Source of the DNA: JAVXNW01 sp036645575
Lineage (GTDB): Bacteria; Bacillota; Clostridia; Christensenellales; Aristaeellaceae
DNA length: 26,122 nucleotides
Assembly: GCA_036645575.1 (NCBI GenBank)
Contig: JAVXNW010000028.1
Coordinates: forward strand, 1-26,122
Direction: 5' to 3'
The notes beneath the pieces were generated by a model. It searched no databases and was not told the DNA's origin. It worked only from the letters and a program-made list of their open reading frames with translations. Below are positions 15,793 through 23,512 of this stretch, piece after piece. How positions within the stretch are numbered: the first letter of the stretch is position 1; every line of letters begins with the position of its first letter. Both the position numbers and the translations under genes were made by a program.

Positions 15793-16473
15793 ATGGCGAT
15801 GATTCAATACCTCGGGCACAGCGGCTTTGCGGTGCGCACAAGCGCGAACCTGCTGATCTTTGACTACCTGGGAAAGGGGCTGCCCACGCCCAAGCGCACC
15901 GACCGGGCGATCGCCTTTGTGAGCCATGGGCACGCCGATCACGACCAGCCCTGCGTGCACGACTGGGCGGAGTCGGGCCTCATACAGCTTGCGGTGGGCG
16001 AAGATGTGCGCACCGGGGGCGTGCGCTTTTCGCCGGGCGACGGTCAGGTGCTCGAAGGCGCGATTGTGCGCGCATTTGGTTCGACCGATCAAGGGGTGAG
16101 TTTCTGGGTGGAGTCGGGCGGCCTCAAGGTGTTCCACGCGGGCGACTACAACCTGTGGCACTGGAAAGACGAGCACGACGCGAATTGGACGCGGCGCGCC
16201 GAGCACGACTTTTCCGAGATCCTGGAGACGCTGCGCGGCGTGAGTGTGGACGTCGCCTTTTTCCCGGTCGATCCGCGCATGAAGACCGATTGCGCCGCCG
16301 GGGCGCTGCGCTTTGCCGAGGCCGTCTCCCCAAAACTGCTGATCCCCATGCACTTCTGGGATAAGCCGCGCACCGCAATCGAGTTCGCGCGCCAACCCAT
16401 GCCCTCCGGCGTGCGCGCCGTCGCGCTGATCACGCCGGGCGAGCAGCTCACCTACGAAGAGGCGATCAAGTGA
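15793..16473 (+). CDS. Metallo-beta-lactamase-fold hydrolase (UlaG/YtnP-like size)
   Basis: 226 aa. The zinc-binding motif HGHADH is at residues 45-50 (His45, His47, Asp49, His50). HAGDYN supplies the next ligand, and IPMHFWDK carries a late conserved His. The short length and the opening IQYLGHSGFAVRT are typical of the small family that includes UlaG-like and general L-ascorbate-6-phosphate lactonase-like proteins; the substrate is unknown. No signal peptide is seen, so it is cytoplasmic. ATG 15793 or ATG 15799 (two codons later, better spaced from GGAAGG) may be the start. It has its own promoter and is divergent from the serpin. Confidence 0.85.
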   Translation: MAMIQYLGHSGFAVRTSANLLIFDYLGKGLPTPKRTDRAIAFVSHGHADHDQPCVHDWAESGLIQLAVGEDVRTGGVRFSPGDGQVLEGAIVRAFGSTDQGVSFWVESGGLKVFHAGDYNLWHWKDEHDANWTRRAEHDFSEILETLRGVSVDVAFFPVDPRMKTDCAAGALRFAEAVSPKLLIPMHFWDKPRTAIEFARQPMPSGVRAVALITPGEQLTYEEAIK

Positions 16474-16532
16474 CGCCGCCCAAAGATGTGCCATTCTCCG
16501 CGCGCGCATGACGCATTTTTAAATTGGCGTTC

Positions 16533-16561
16533 ATGCCAGCTACGCCAGCTTATGGTATACT
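16533..16561 (+). promoter_or_regulatory. Promoter of the mannitol-1-phosphate dehydrogenase-like gene
   Basis: TATACT at 16556-16561 with a partial -35 (ATGCCA, 16533-16538) and a 17-bp spacer. A TGGCG...CGCCA inverted repeat around 16525-16547 covers the -35 and could be an operator. Confidence 0.5.
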
Positions 16562-16596
16562 CACGTAGGAAATACGAACATGATGGAGGAATCGAT

Positions 16597-17808
16597 ATGA
16601 AAGCGGTCATGTATGGCGCGGGCAATATCGGGCGCGGGTTTATTGGCATGCTCTTGTCGCGCTCGGGATACGACGTCGCGTTTGTCGACGTGGTCGAGGC
16701 GACGGTTGAGGCCATTAACCGGGATAAATGCTATCCGGTGCGCATTGTGTCGAGCGAGGGCTATGAGGAGATCGAGGTCAAAAACGTGTCGGCGGTCAAT
16801 GGCCGCGACGAGGACGCGGTGGCCGAGGCGATCGCGCAGGCCGATGTGATGGCGACCGCCGTGGGCGTAAACATCATGAAATTCATTGCGCCGGTCATCG
16901 CCAAGGGCCTCAGGCGGCGGTTCGAGCAGGGCAAAGCGCCCTTCAACATCATCATCTGCGAAAACCTGATCGACGCCAACAAGGTGCTCGAGGACATGCT
17001 CAAAAAGGATATGACCGACGAAGAAAAGACTTGGTTTGACCAGAACGTCGGGCTGGTCGAGGCGTCGATTGGGCGCATGGTGCCGGTGCAGACCGACGAA
17101 ATGCGCTGCGGCAACCCGCTGCGCGTATGCGTGGAGCGCTACGGCTTTCTGCCGGTAGACAAAGACGCCTTCCGAGGAAATGTGCCCGCCATCGATCACA
17201 TGATCCCGTTTGCGCCCTTCGACTACTTCATTCGCCGCAAGCTCTACGTGCACAACATGGGTCACGCCACCTGCGCATACCTGGGCATGCTCAAGGGCAG
17301 CGAGTACATCTATCAGTCGATCGCCGATCCCGAGGTGCGCCTGATCTGCCAAAGCGCCATGACCGAGAGCGCCATCGCGCTTGCCAAGACCTATGGGGTG
17401 GACGTGTCGGCGATACTCGACCACGTATTTGACCTGCTCGTGCGCTTTGAAAACAAGGCGCTCATGGACACCTGCGCGCGCGTGGGCGGCGACACCGTGC
17501 GCAAGCTGCACGGCACCGACCGCATGATCGGATCGGCGCAATTGTGCCTCCAGCACGGCGTCACCCCCGCGTTTATCGCGCTGGGCGCGGCCGCCGCGGT
17601 GCGCGCGCACATTGCCCAAAACGGACTTGAGGATTCGGTCGATTCCGCAATCGCCGTGCTCAAAGCGCTGTCCGGACTGGAAAAGGAAGAAAAGCTCACG
17701 TTGATGATCGCGCGCATGTACGAAAAGATCGCGTCGGGCGCGACGATCGCCGATCTGCGCGCCTTTGCCGACCGCGCGAGGGTCGAAGCCTCGGGCGCGA
17801 TCGTCTGA
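16597..17808 (+). CDS. mtlD: Mannitol-1-phosphate 5-dehydrogenase-like polyol dehydrogenase
   Basis: 403 aa, slightly longer than the usual ~382. The long-chain dehydrogenase family is shown by an N-terminal NAD-binding GAGNIGRGFIG (from Gly7), a middle CENLIDANKVL, and the catalytic segment KLYVHNMGHATCAYLG with Lys215, Asn220 and His223. MtlD oxidises mannitol 1-phosphate to fructose 6-phosphate with NAD+. Other members act on altronate, fructuronate or mannitol, so the substrate is inferred. The start ATG 16597 has GGAGGA at 16585-16590. No mannitol PTS component or regulator is next to it, which is unusual for a catabolic mtlD and leaves open a biosynthetic direction or another polyol. 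A tandem repeat and a strong terminator follow. Confidence 0.82.
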   Translation: MKAVMYGAGNIGRGFIGMLLSRSGYDVAFVDVVEATVEAINRDKCYPVRIVSSEGYEEIEVKNVSAVNGRDEDAVAEAIAQADVMATAVGVNIMKFIAPVIAKGLRRRFEQGKAPFNIIICENLIDANKVLEDMLKKDMTDEEKTWFDQNVGLVEASIGRMVPVQTDEMRCGNPLRVCVERYGFLPVDKDAFRGNVPAIDHMIPFAPFDYFIRRKLYVHNMGHATCAYLGMLKGSEYIYQSIADPEVRLICQSAMTESAIALAKTYGVDVSAILDHVFDLLVRFENKALMDTCARVGGDTVRKLHGTDRMIGSAQLCLQHGVTPAFIALGAAAAVRAHIAQNGLEDSVDSAIAVLKALSGLEKEEKLTLMIARMYEKIASGATIADLRAFADRARVEASGAIV

Positions 17809-17828
17809 TCCCGCAAGCGGCAATTCCG

Positions 17829-17870
17829 CAACCCGCGACCCGCGACCCGCAAGCCGCGACCCGCGACCCG
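17829..17870. repeat. 7-bp tandem repeat, six units of CGACCCG
   Basis: Six contiguous heptamers, four CGACCCG plus CAACCCG and CAAGCCG. They are arranged as two 21-bp blocks differing at one base, between the mtlD-like stop and its terminator. Length may vary by replication slippage. Confidence 0.85.
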
Positions 17871-17873
17871 CAC

Positions 17874-17913
17874 AAAAAATCCGCTCTCAAGCGCTGCTTG
17901 GGAGCGGATTTTT
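17874..17913. terminator. Bidirectional intrinsic terminator
   Basis: An 18-bp stem with one mismatch (17875-17892 with 17896-17913), loop GCT, an A-run on the left and TTTTT on the right. It works for the mtlD-like gene on plus and, through the A-run, for the caspase-like gene on minus. Confidence 0.9.
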
Positions 17914-17937
17914 CCATTGTTGCCTAAGCGCGCGCTG

Positions 17938-17993
17938 AAAAAACCGCTTGCGCGACCGTCCCTTCGGGCGTTTTTTCTCAAAATCGGTCGCGC
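17938..17993 (-). terminator. Second hairpin downstream of the caspase-like gene
   Basis: A GCGCGACCG (17950-17958) and CGGTCGCGC (17985-17993) 9-bp perfect inverted repeat with a 26-nt loop. On the minus strand TTTTTT (17938-17943) follows six bases past the stem. It lies just after the caspase stop at 18007. Confidence 0.5.
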
Positions 17994-18006
17994 TTCCCCG
18001 GCCTCG

Positions 18007-19989
18007 TCACTCCGCGACGTTTCGCTCAAAGAGGATGAATTGGCTGCCGCGCGGATAGATTTGGACATCTTGCGTGACCTTGGCGCGCGTCAGATAGTCG
18101 CGGGTCTGGCGCCACGCGTAGAGGTATGCCTCGTGCAGCGTCACCTTCCGGTCCTGATTCACGTCCGCGCGCATCCGCGTGGCGCGATCACCGATGATGT
18201 CCCATCCGCCGCCCTCGGCCAAGCTGCGCGCAAAGACGGTGGACATCTGCACCTCCGTCTTGGTTCCGTCCGCGCTCAGGCGATAGCTGTCCTGAACAGC
18301 GCTCGTCGAGGCCAAGATCCTGTATTTGCTGCTCGCGAATCGCCCGGCGCTGCCCGCCGAAAACGCCTGAACCAGCTGCCCGCCAAAGCTCACCCGCGCC
18401 TTGGTTGTGATAAATCCGCCGCTCTGGCAGCAGTCAATCAGCAGCACGACCGTGCCCTTCACCTTGTGCAATTCCTTTTCCAATTGCTGGGCGGTCAGGC
18501 GCTTGCCGTCGTGGAACTCGATCCACGCCTGCCCGCTCGTCACGCCGCCATGGCAGGTGATGTACAAAATCGACACATCGTCTTGGGTCGCTTGCTCAAA
18601 CGCGCTGCGAATCGCGTCGATGGCCTCGGTGCGCGTCGAATCGAGCCGCACGGTCACCTCGGGGACCTTGCCGTCGTAGCGCTGCCGGCTCAGCAGATCC
18701 GCCATGCCCTGCGCGGTGTTGATCGAGCCCACGCGCGTCGTCCCGTCCACATAGCGCTGCTCGCCGATCACCAACGCGCGGTAATTGCTGCGCGGTTTTT
18801 GCACGGTGATGCGCGCCTGAACCGCAAAGCCGCCGTCCGCCGTGGTCACCGTGACGATTGCCTCGCCCGGCGCGCGCGCGCTCAGGACGTCTCGTTTCTC
18901 GACCGACACGACATTGGGATCGGAACTTTCCAGCTTGACGCGCTTGTTGGACGCGTTTTCCGGCGCGACCAAGGGCGCTAGCGTCAGCGTTTCGCCCGCG
19001 CGCACCGTGTACGCCTGCTCGGCCAGCGTCACGCCGGTCACCGGGATCGCCTGAACGAGCACCTTGCACCGCGCGTCCACGCCCCCCACGCCCGTGAGGA
19101 TAGTCCACGTCTCCCCTGCCGCGCGCGCAGTCACCAGCCCACTCTGGTCAACCGTCGCAATCGACCGGTCGCCGCTCACCCACACGACATCCGAAAACGC
19201 CTTTGCGGGCGCGATCGCATAGGTGAGCTGCGCGTTTTCCTGCTCCTTGAGGGTCAGGCTTTGACTGGATAGCGTCAGCGCCTCCGGCATGATGGTGCCC
19301 TTTTCCGGGCCGGCAATGGTCAGGTGGTAGCTGCCCACCTCGCTTGCGCGCCCGCTCACGCGCACGTAATAGACGCGCCCCGCCTCCAGATGATGCTGAA
19401 TGCGAAAATCCAGACAGTACGGGCTGTACAGGTTGTCGTTGACGGCAAGGCGCACCCCTCGTTCGTCAAAGAGGTGGGCAATGGTATTCATTTCAGAGGT
19501 GCTTCGAATGACATAGAGCCCGCTTTCGGGCGCGGTAAATCGGTACCAATGGGTGTCATAGGCGCGGGCAATCACCTTGTCGTAGCCGCCCGTCGGGTCG
19601 GCCAGCTCAATCGGCTGGGCAAAGGAGCGGCCAAGCGTCGCGCGCATGATCTCCACCTCGACCGGCGCGTCGCGACTGGTGACGACCAAGCGGTAGGTGG
19701 CGTCCGCGATCAAACGGGTTTTAAAGGTAAAGCCGTCGGCGCTGACCACCGGCGCGGCCTGATTTTCAAGGTAAAGCATGGCGCTGGCCGTTCCCTCGCC
19801 AAAGGCGGAAAATTCGTACAGGTTGTTGGTGGTCGGGGTAAAGATAAATTCGTAGGTCTGCCCGTCAGACGGCACCGTCATGCGCTCGTTCATCAGGATA
19901 TCCATGCGCACTTGTGCCCGGGCGCAAGTGCCATAGAGCAGCACAAACATAAAAAGGGGCCAAAAAACGCGCAACGCCCTGCTTCTCAT
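18007..19989 (-). CDS. Secreted caspase-like (C14) protease with Ig-like domains
   Basis: 660 aa. The signal peptide ends at CARA. Residues ~27-230 are beta-rich and resemble pre-peptidase domains (YRFTAPESGLYVIRS; LEAGRVYYVRVSG). Two Big_2-type Ig-like domains lie at about 233-312 and 312-394. The caspase-like domain starts near 398 (YRALVIGEQRYVDG) with catalytic His480 in ITCHGG and Cys521 in DCCQSGG. Near the C-terminus DVNQDRKVTLHE (609-620) matches an EF-hand loop (Asp609, Asn611, Asp613, Glu620), so calcium may control activity as in metacaspases. Clan CD members of this kind usually cut after Arg or Lys. The start ATG 19989 has GAGGAG 8 nt upstream. No sortase signal is seen; the Ig-like domains suggest surface or matrix association. 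Confidence 0.85.
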   Translation of the reverse strand: MRSRALRVFWPLFMFVLLYGTCARAQVRMDILMNERMTVPSDGQTYEFIFTPTTNNLYEFSAFGEGTASAMLYLENQAAPVVSADGFTFKTRLIADATYRLVVTSRDAPVEVEIMRATLGRSFAQPIELADPTGGYDKVIARAYDTHWYRFTAPESGLYVIRSTSEMNTIAHLFDERGVRLAVNDNLYSPYCLDFRIQHHLEAGRVYYVRVSGRASEVGSYHLTIAGPEKGTIMPEALTLSSQSLTLKEQENAQLTYAIAPAKAFSDVVWVSGDRSIATVDQSGLVTARAAGETWTILTGVGGVDARCKVLVQAIPVTGVTLAEQAYTVRAGETLTLAPLVAPENASNKRVKLESSDPNVVSVEKRDVLSARAPGEAIVTVTTADGGFAVQARITVQKPRSNYRALVIGEQRYVDGTTRVGSINTAQGMADLLSRQRYDGKVPEVTVRLDSTRTEAIDAIRSAFEQATQDDVSILYITCHGGVTSGQAWIEFHDGKRLTAQQLEKELHKVKGTVVLLIDCCQSGGFITTKARVSFGGQLVQAFSAGSAGRFASSKYRILASTSAVQDSYRLSADGTKTEVQMSTVFARSLAEGGGWDIIGDRATRMRADVNQDRKVTLHEAYLYAWRQTRDYLTRAKVTQDVQIYPRGSQFILFERNVAE

Positions 19990-20034
19990 GCTTCTCTCTC
20001 CTCTTATGTGTACAAGCGATACTCTGGCCTGTAT

Positions 20035-20063
20035 ATTGTACCCGATTCAATTGAAAGATGCAA
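20035..20063 (-). promoter_or_regulatory. Promoter of the caspase-like gene
   Basis: On the minus strand TTGCAT (20058-20063), 17-bp spacer, TACAAT (20035-20040), 46 bp upstream of the start codon. The -10 is good and the -35 moderate. Confidence 0.5.
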
Positions 20064-20209
20064 GGAACGGCAAATTATACCTTGATTAGATTCCTATGGG
20101 CGAAATATGGCAAACCCTTGTCGGCATGCGCATGACGGCCTGGGTACGCGCTGATTAGGCGCTTGGCGGATCTGGGGCGCCTTGGTCGATCGTAACCGCT
20201 TTGCAGGCA
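20064..20209. other. Intergenic spacer, no gene seen
   Basis: No supported ORF. A TATAAT on minus at 20074-20079 lacks a -35. AGGCGC (20157-20162) and GCGCCT (20177-20182) form a short hairpin of unknown role. Confidence 0.5.
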
Positions 20210-20256
20210 AAGCGCGGCCGCCCCATCGACAAAAATGCGATGAGGCGGCCGCGCTT
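20210..20256 (-). terminator. Hairpin after the purine permease
   Basis: A 13-bp perfect stem (20210-20222 with 20244-20256) and, after one mismatch, CATCG/CGATG closing on a 9-nt loop. On minus only TTT follows. It lies 19 bp after the permease stop and is the only terminator candidate for the purine operon. Confidence 0.65.
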
Positions 20257-20274
20257 GCGTGGATGATCCGCTTT

Positions 20275-21681
20275 TTAGAGCAGGATGTATTTGAGTACGA
20301 ACAGGATCGCCAGAATGTACATGACGACGCTGATGGTCTTGCGGCGTTCCTTGCCGCCGACCAAGTTGATGATGACGTAGGAGATCGTGCCCATGGCGAT
20401 GCCTTCGGAGATGCTGTACATAAAGGGCATGGCGATGAGGCAGATAAACGCCGGGATCGCGTCGTAGGCGTTCTCGAAATTCACCTTCAAAATCGCGCTC
20501 ACCATGAGGAAGCCCACGACGATGAGGGCGGGCGCGGTCGCGAAGGCGGGAATCGCGAGGAAAATCGGGGAGAGGAACAGCGCGAGGCCGAACAGAGCGG
20601 CGGAGACCAGCGCGGTAAGGCCGCTGCGCCCGCCCTCCGAGACGCCCGCGGCGCTCTCGACGAATGTGGTGGTGGTGGAGGTGCCGAGCACCGCGCCCAC
20701 CGATGTTCCGATGGCGTCGGCCAGCAGCGCGCCCTTAATCTGCGGAAGCTTGCCGTCCTTGTCGAGCATATTCGCCTTGGATGCCACGCCGATCAGCGTG
20801 CCCAAGGTGTCGAACATGTCCACAAACAGGAAGGCGAAGATGACGACCATGAAGTCAAGCGAGAGCATCTTGGAGAAGTCCATCTGCATGAACGTGGGGG
20901 CGAGGCTGGGGATCGCGATGCCGTTTGAGAAATCGGGTAGCAGGTTAAAAAAGCCTGCGGCCGGGTCGGGCGTATAAAGGCCGGTGAACTGGCAGAGAAT
21001 GCCCAGCGCCCACGTCGCCAGAATGCCCCAAAGGATGTTGCCCTTGACCTTCTTGACGATCAGAATGGCGGTGATGAGCACGCCCACGATGGAGAGCAGG
21101 ACGGTGATGCCCTCGGTCGAGAACATCCCGCCGGCTATGGCGCCCTTAAAGGAAAAGACGGAGACGAGCGTTGCGGGGTTGCCCTTGACTAGGTGCGAGT
21201 TCTGCAGGCCGATAAAGGCGATGAACAGGCCGATACCCGCCGAGACCGCGTGCTTGAGCGGCATGGGAATGGCGTTAAAAATCGCCTCGCGAACGTGGGT
21301 TAAGGACAGCGCGATGAAGATAAGGCCTTCGACAAAGACGGCGGCGAGCGCCATCTGCCAGGAGTAGCCCATCTGCAAGACCACGGTGTACGCAAAATAC
21401 GCGTTGAGGCCCATGCCGGGCGCGAGGACGAAGGGGTAATTCGCAAACCATGCCATGAGCACGGTGGCGATGAGCGACGCAAGTGCCGTGGCGGTAAAGA
21501 CCGCGCCGGAATCCATGCCGCACGCGCTCAGGATGGACGGGTTGACCGCGAGGATGTACGCCATGGTCATAAAGGTGGTTACGCCGGCGATGATCTCCGT
21601 TTTGACGTCGGTGCCCTTTTCGGTGAGGTGGAACAGCTTGTCCACTTTGCTGATCTGATTGGTATCAAGTTTATTACTCAT
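20275..21681 (-). CDS. AzgA/PbuG-type purine (guanine/hypoxanthine/adenine) permease
   Basis: 468 aa, 12-14 hydrophobic segments. AzgA-branch NCS2 signatures are TEIIAGVTTFMTMAYILAVN near residue 29, APGMGLNAYFAY, DMFDTLGTLIGVASKANM and GTSTTTTFVESAAGVSEGGR. It imports nucleobases (hypoxanthine, guanine, adenine) with protons across the cytoplasmic membrane. The start is ATG 21681 with GGAAGGG upstream. It follows the guanine deaminase gene after 146 bp with no clear promoter, so both are probably read from 23314: uptake of guanine, then deamination to xanthine. No xanthine dehydrogenase or phosphoribosyltransferase is in the window. Confidence 0.93.
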   Translation of the reverse strand: MSNKLDTNQISKVDKLFHLTEKGTDVKTEIIAGVTTFMTMAYILAVNPSILSACGMDSGAVFTATALASLIATVLMAWFANYPFVLAPGMGLNAYFAYTVVLQMGYSWQMALAAVFVEGLIFIALSLTHVREAIFNAIPMPLKHAVSAGIGLFIAFIGLQNSHLVKGNPATLVSVFSFKGAIAGGMFSTEGITVLLSIVGVLITAILIVKKVKGNILWGILATWALGILCQFTGLYTPDPAAGFFNLLPDFSNGIAIPSLAPTFMQMDFSKMLSLDFMVVIFAFLFVDMFDTLGTLIGVASKANMLDKDGKLPQIKGALLADAIGTSVGAVLGTSTTTTFVESAAGVSEGGRSGLTALVSAALFGLALFLSPIFLAIPAFATAPALIVVGFLMVSAILKVNFENAYDAIPAFICLIAMPFMYSISEGIAMGTISYVIINLVGGKERRKTISVVMYILAILFVLKYILL

Positions 21682-21827
21682 GCTGGACCCTTCCTTTCTT
21701 TTTGCCTTTTGGCGGGCTGCGTATCGCAGCGCCTTCCCAAAGGCAGTGAGCCTCGGGGGATTCCTGCCCTGTCGCGCTTGGCGATTGGGCGCCCCCTTAC
21801 CATGCTGAGTTCGTCTTTCGTCGTGCG
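21682..21827 (-). other. Structured spacer between guanine deaminase and permease
   Basis: 146 bp without an ORF or convincing promoter. GCTGCG-ATA-CGCAGC and GCCTT-TGGG-AAGGC hairpins, and GGGGG...CCCCC enclosing GCCC...GGGC, are visible on the minus strand. They may set relative permease expression by mRNA processing or folding. No known riboswitch class was recognised. Confidence 0.4.
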
Positions 21828-23105
21828 TTAAAAGAGTTGCGTGCCGCGCACGTATTTGTGGACGACGTCCCTGTCCTCCGACAGGTAGATCACCCGCTCC
21901 AACCGCTCCCGCAAGGAGAACTGTCCCGGCGCGTGAAGGCGTCCGTCATCCAGCACCACGGCGTCCATCTCATAGTCGGGTGCGAAGCGCCCGACCTTTC
22001 CAAAGAACGAGCCGCCGCCGACGGTGCCGAGGTAAAACGCCTCCGCCGCCGAGAGCGGCTTGAGCGCCTGATCCACCAGCCGCCAGCGCATTTTCGATAC
22101 CCCGATGGCGTCTGCCATTGCGCGGAAAATAGACAGCGACGTTCCGCCCGCCACGTCGCTCCCCAGTCCAACGCGCAGTCCCTCCTGCAAAAATTGGCGC
22201 ACCGGCGCGATCCCGGAGGAGAGATTTGTGTTCGACTGCGGGCAATGCGCGATATACACCCCCTTTTCCTTCATTAATCGTTGTTCTTCCGCCTGAGAGA
22301 GCACGCAGTGTGCCATGATGGTCTTGGCCGCGCCGCCAAAGAGCCCGAACGCCGCGTAGGCGTCCCCATAAAAGTCCGCATTGGGACAGAGCTCGCGTAC
22401 CCAGGCGACCTCGCCTTGGTTTTCCGATAGATGCGACTGAACCGGCAGTCCTTCGCAGGCCTGAATTTCCCCGAGCTGCGCCATCAGCGCATCGCTGCAC
22501 GAGGGAATGAAGCGCGGCGTCAGAATGGGCGCGGTGCGCTCGTATTTGGCCGAGACGCGCGCCAGCCATGCGCGCGTGGCCTCCGCCGAGGCGCCTGCGT
22601 CCGCCTCCCGCAGGCTGTCAGGGCAGTTGCGGTCCATATTCACCTTGCCGACAAAGGTGCAAAGGCCCGCCTCCTCCAGCAAATCCATCAACAGTTCCGT
22701 CGCGGCGGGATGGACGGTTGCAAAGACGCACGCGCGCGTATTCGGCCCGCGCCGCATGTCTTGGACAAAGCGGCTGTAGGCCACCTTCGCGTACGTCAAA
22801 TCGCCGTACTTTGTCTCCTCCGGGAAGACGTTTGTCTCAAGCCACTTGAGCAGCTCCAGGTCCATTCCCAACCCGCGAAACGCGTACTGCGGCGCGTGGA
22901 CGTGCAGATCGGTGAGGCCCGGCGTCACCAACTGGCCGGTGTAATCCGCGAGCGGGAGCTTCCGGTATTTTTCCGGGAGGGCTGCAAAGGTTCCGGCGCA
23001 AACGCCATCCTCGCAGACCAGGTATCCGCCGGGTAGGGTCTGTACCATCTCTGGCGTCTCGCTCCAGCACAGATCGCCCTTGAGGACAAAAGATGTTTGT
23101 TTCAT
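21828..23105 (-). CDS. guaD: Guanine deaminase
   Basis: 425 aa amidohydrolase that converts guanine to xanthine plus ammonia. Metal and catalytic residues are in order: His68 and His70 in LHVHAPQ, His225 and Glu228 in HLSEN, His266 in MAHCVL, Asp317 in GSDVAGG. The N-terminal TPGLTDLHVHAPQYAFRG and VFPEETKY segments are typical of guanine deaminases rather than other cyclic amidohydrolases. The start is ATG 23105 with GAAAGG upstream; the open frame extends 20 codons further upstream but has no ribosome site and is leader. It is first in an operon with the purine permease, behind a purine riboswitch whose layout predicts induction by ligand. Confidence 0.92.
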   Translation of the reverse strand: MKQTSFVLKGDLCWSETPEMVQTLPGGYLVCEDGVCAGTFAALPEKYRKLPLADYTGQLVTPGLTDLHVHAPQYAFRGLGMDLELLKWLETNVFPEETKYGDLTYAKVAYSRFVQDMRRGPNTRACVFATVHPAATELLMDLLEEAGLCTFVGKVNMDRNCPDSLREADAGASAEATRAWLARVSAKYERTAPILTPRFIPSCSDALMAQLGEIQACEGLPVQSHLSENQGEVAWVRELCPNADFYGDAYAAFGLFGGAAKTIMAHCVLSQAEEQRLMKEKGVYIAHCPQSNTNLSSGIAPVRQFLQEGLRVGLGSDVAGGTSLSIFRAMADAIGVSKMRWRLVDQALKPLSAAEAFYLGTVGGGSFFGKVGRFAPDYEMDAVVLDDGRLHAPGQFSLRERLERVIYLSEDRDVVHKYVRGTQLF

Positions 23106-23149
23106 GCAAACCAGCCTTTCATATTTGTGGGCAAAACAAAAACGCCGCC

Positions 23150-23202
23150 AAAAAAACGCAACCATAAATCTCCAAAGAACCTCTTTGAAAACTTATAGTG
23201 CA
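23150..23202 (-). terminator. Riboswitch-controlled terminator (expression platform)
   Basis: On the minus strand the aptamer's P1 3' strand pairs with downstream sequence. An 18-bp stem runs without mismatch from the ACTATAAG segment (from 23199 downward) to TTTATGGT (near 23162-23169), with several G-U pairs and loop GGT. After a one-base bulge three further pairs (TGC with GCG) bring the stem to the T-run at 23150-23156. Forming it destroys P1, so ligand binding should prevent termination. Confidence 0.65.
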
Positions 23203-23255
23203 GCTATTTTCGGTAGCTGGTAGAGACGCTCAACCAATCTTGAGCCTATATAAGT
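23191..23255 (-). promoter_or_regulatory. Purine riboswitch aptamer (guanine-type C in J3/1)
   Basis: Read on minus from 23255. P1 is ACTTATA with TATAAGT. P2 is GCTCAA with TTGAGC, closing on L2 GATTGG. J2/3 is GTCTCTAC. P3 is CAGCTA with TAGCTG, closing on L3 CCGAAAA. J3/1 is CAC. The three-way junction, the TCTAC joiner and the GG/CC complementarity between the loops fit the purine riboswitch family. The last base of J3/1 before P1 is C, the guanine-type discriminator. Departures from consensus are one extra base in J3/1, a 6-bp P2 and a 6-nt L2. It lies 86 nt upstream of guanine deaminase. Confidence 0.8.
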
Positions 23256-23285
23256 CCGTGCGTATTTCATTTTCCCAACAATGGT

Positions 23286-23314
23286 AGTATAGTCCAATTT
23301 GCCGCAATTGTCAA
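23286..23314 (-). promoter_or_regulatory. Sigma-A promoter of the guanine deaminase/permease operon
   Basis: On the minus strand TTGACA (23309-23314), 17-bp spacer, TATACT (23286-23291). The predicted start near 23279 leaves a ~174-nt leader that contains the whole aptamer and terminator. Confidence 0.85.
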
Positions 23315-23462
23315 CAGCATTTTATTTTTTAAATGTATCGAAATTAGTACATTTCCCCTTTATTTGGTTCATTGCACAATTTCTGTCTGTATGATGACAA
23401 ATACCGCCACAAAGCGAAACATCTATTTATGCAGTATTGACAATATTATTTTTCTTTGCTTC
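23315..23462. other. AT-rich intergenic region between divergent promoters
   Basis: No ORF is supported. The region is markedly richer in A/T than the genes around it. A small palindrome TATTG-A-CAATA lies at 23435-23445, 17 bp upstream of the peptidase -35, and contains a TTGACA with no matching -10. It could be an upstream regulator site. Confidence 0.5.
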
Positions 23463-23491
23463 TTGCCAGCTTTGAGTAAATACTATATAAT
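23463..23491 (+). promoter_or_regulatory. Promoter of the M13 peptidase gene
   Basis: TTGCCA (23463-23468), 17-bp spacer, perfect TATAAT (23486-23491). The start site near 23498 gives a short leader carrying an 11-codon ORF. Confidence 0.8.
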
Positions 23492-23512
23492 AGAGAACAT
23501 ACCAAGGGGGAA

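Noticed and set aside
14527..16509. 660-codon open frame covering the serpin and the region antisense to the metallo-beta-lactamase-fold gene
   Set aside because: The part upstream of 15678 is an Arg/His/Ala-rich shadow of a well-supported plus-strand gene; the serpin has its own start, ribosome site and signal peptide.
17829..17870. CRISPR array
   Set aside because: Units are 7 bp and contiguous with no spacers; it is a simple tandem repeat.
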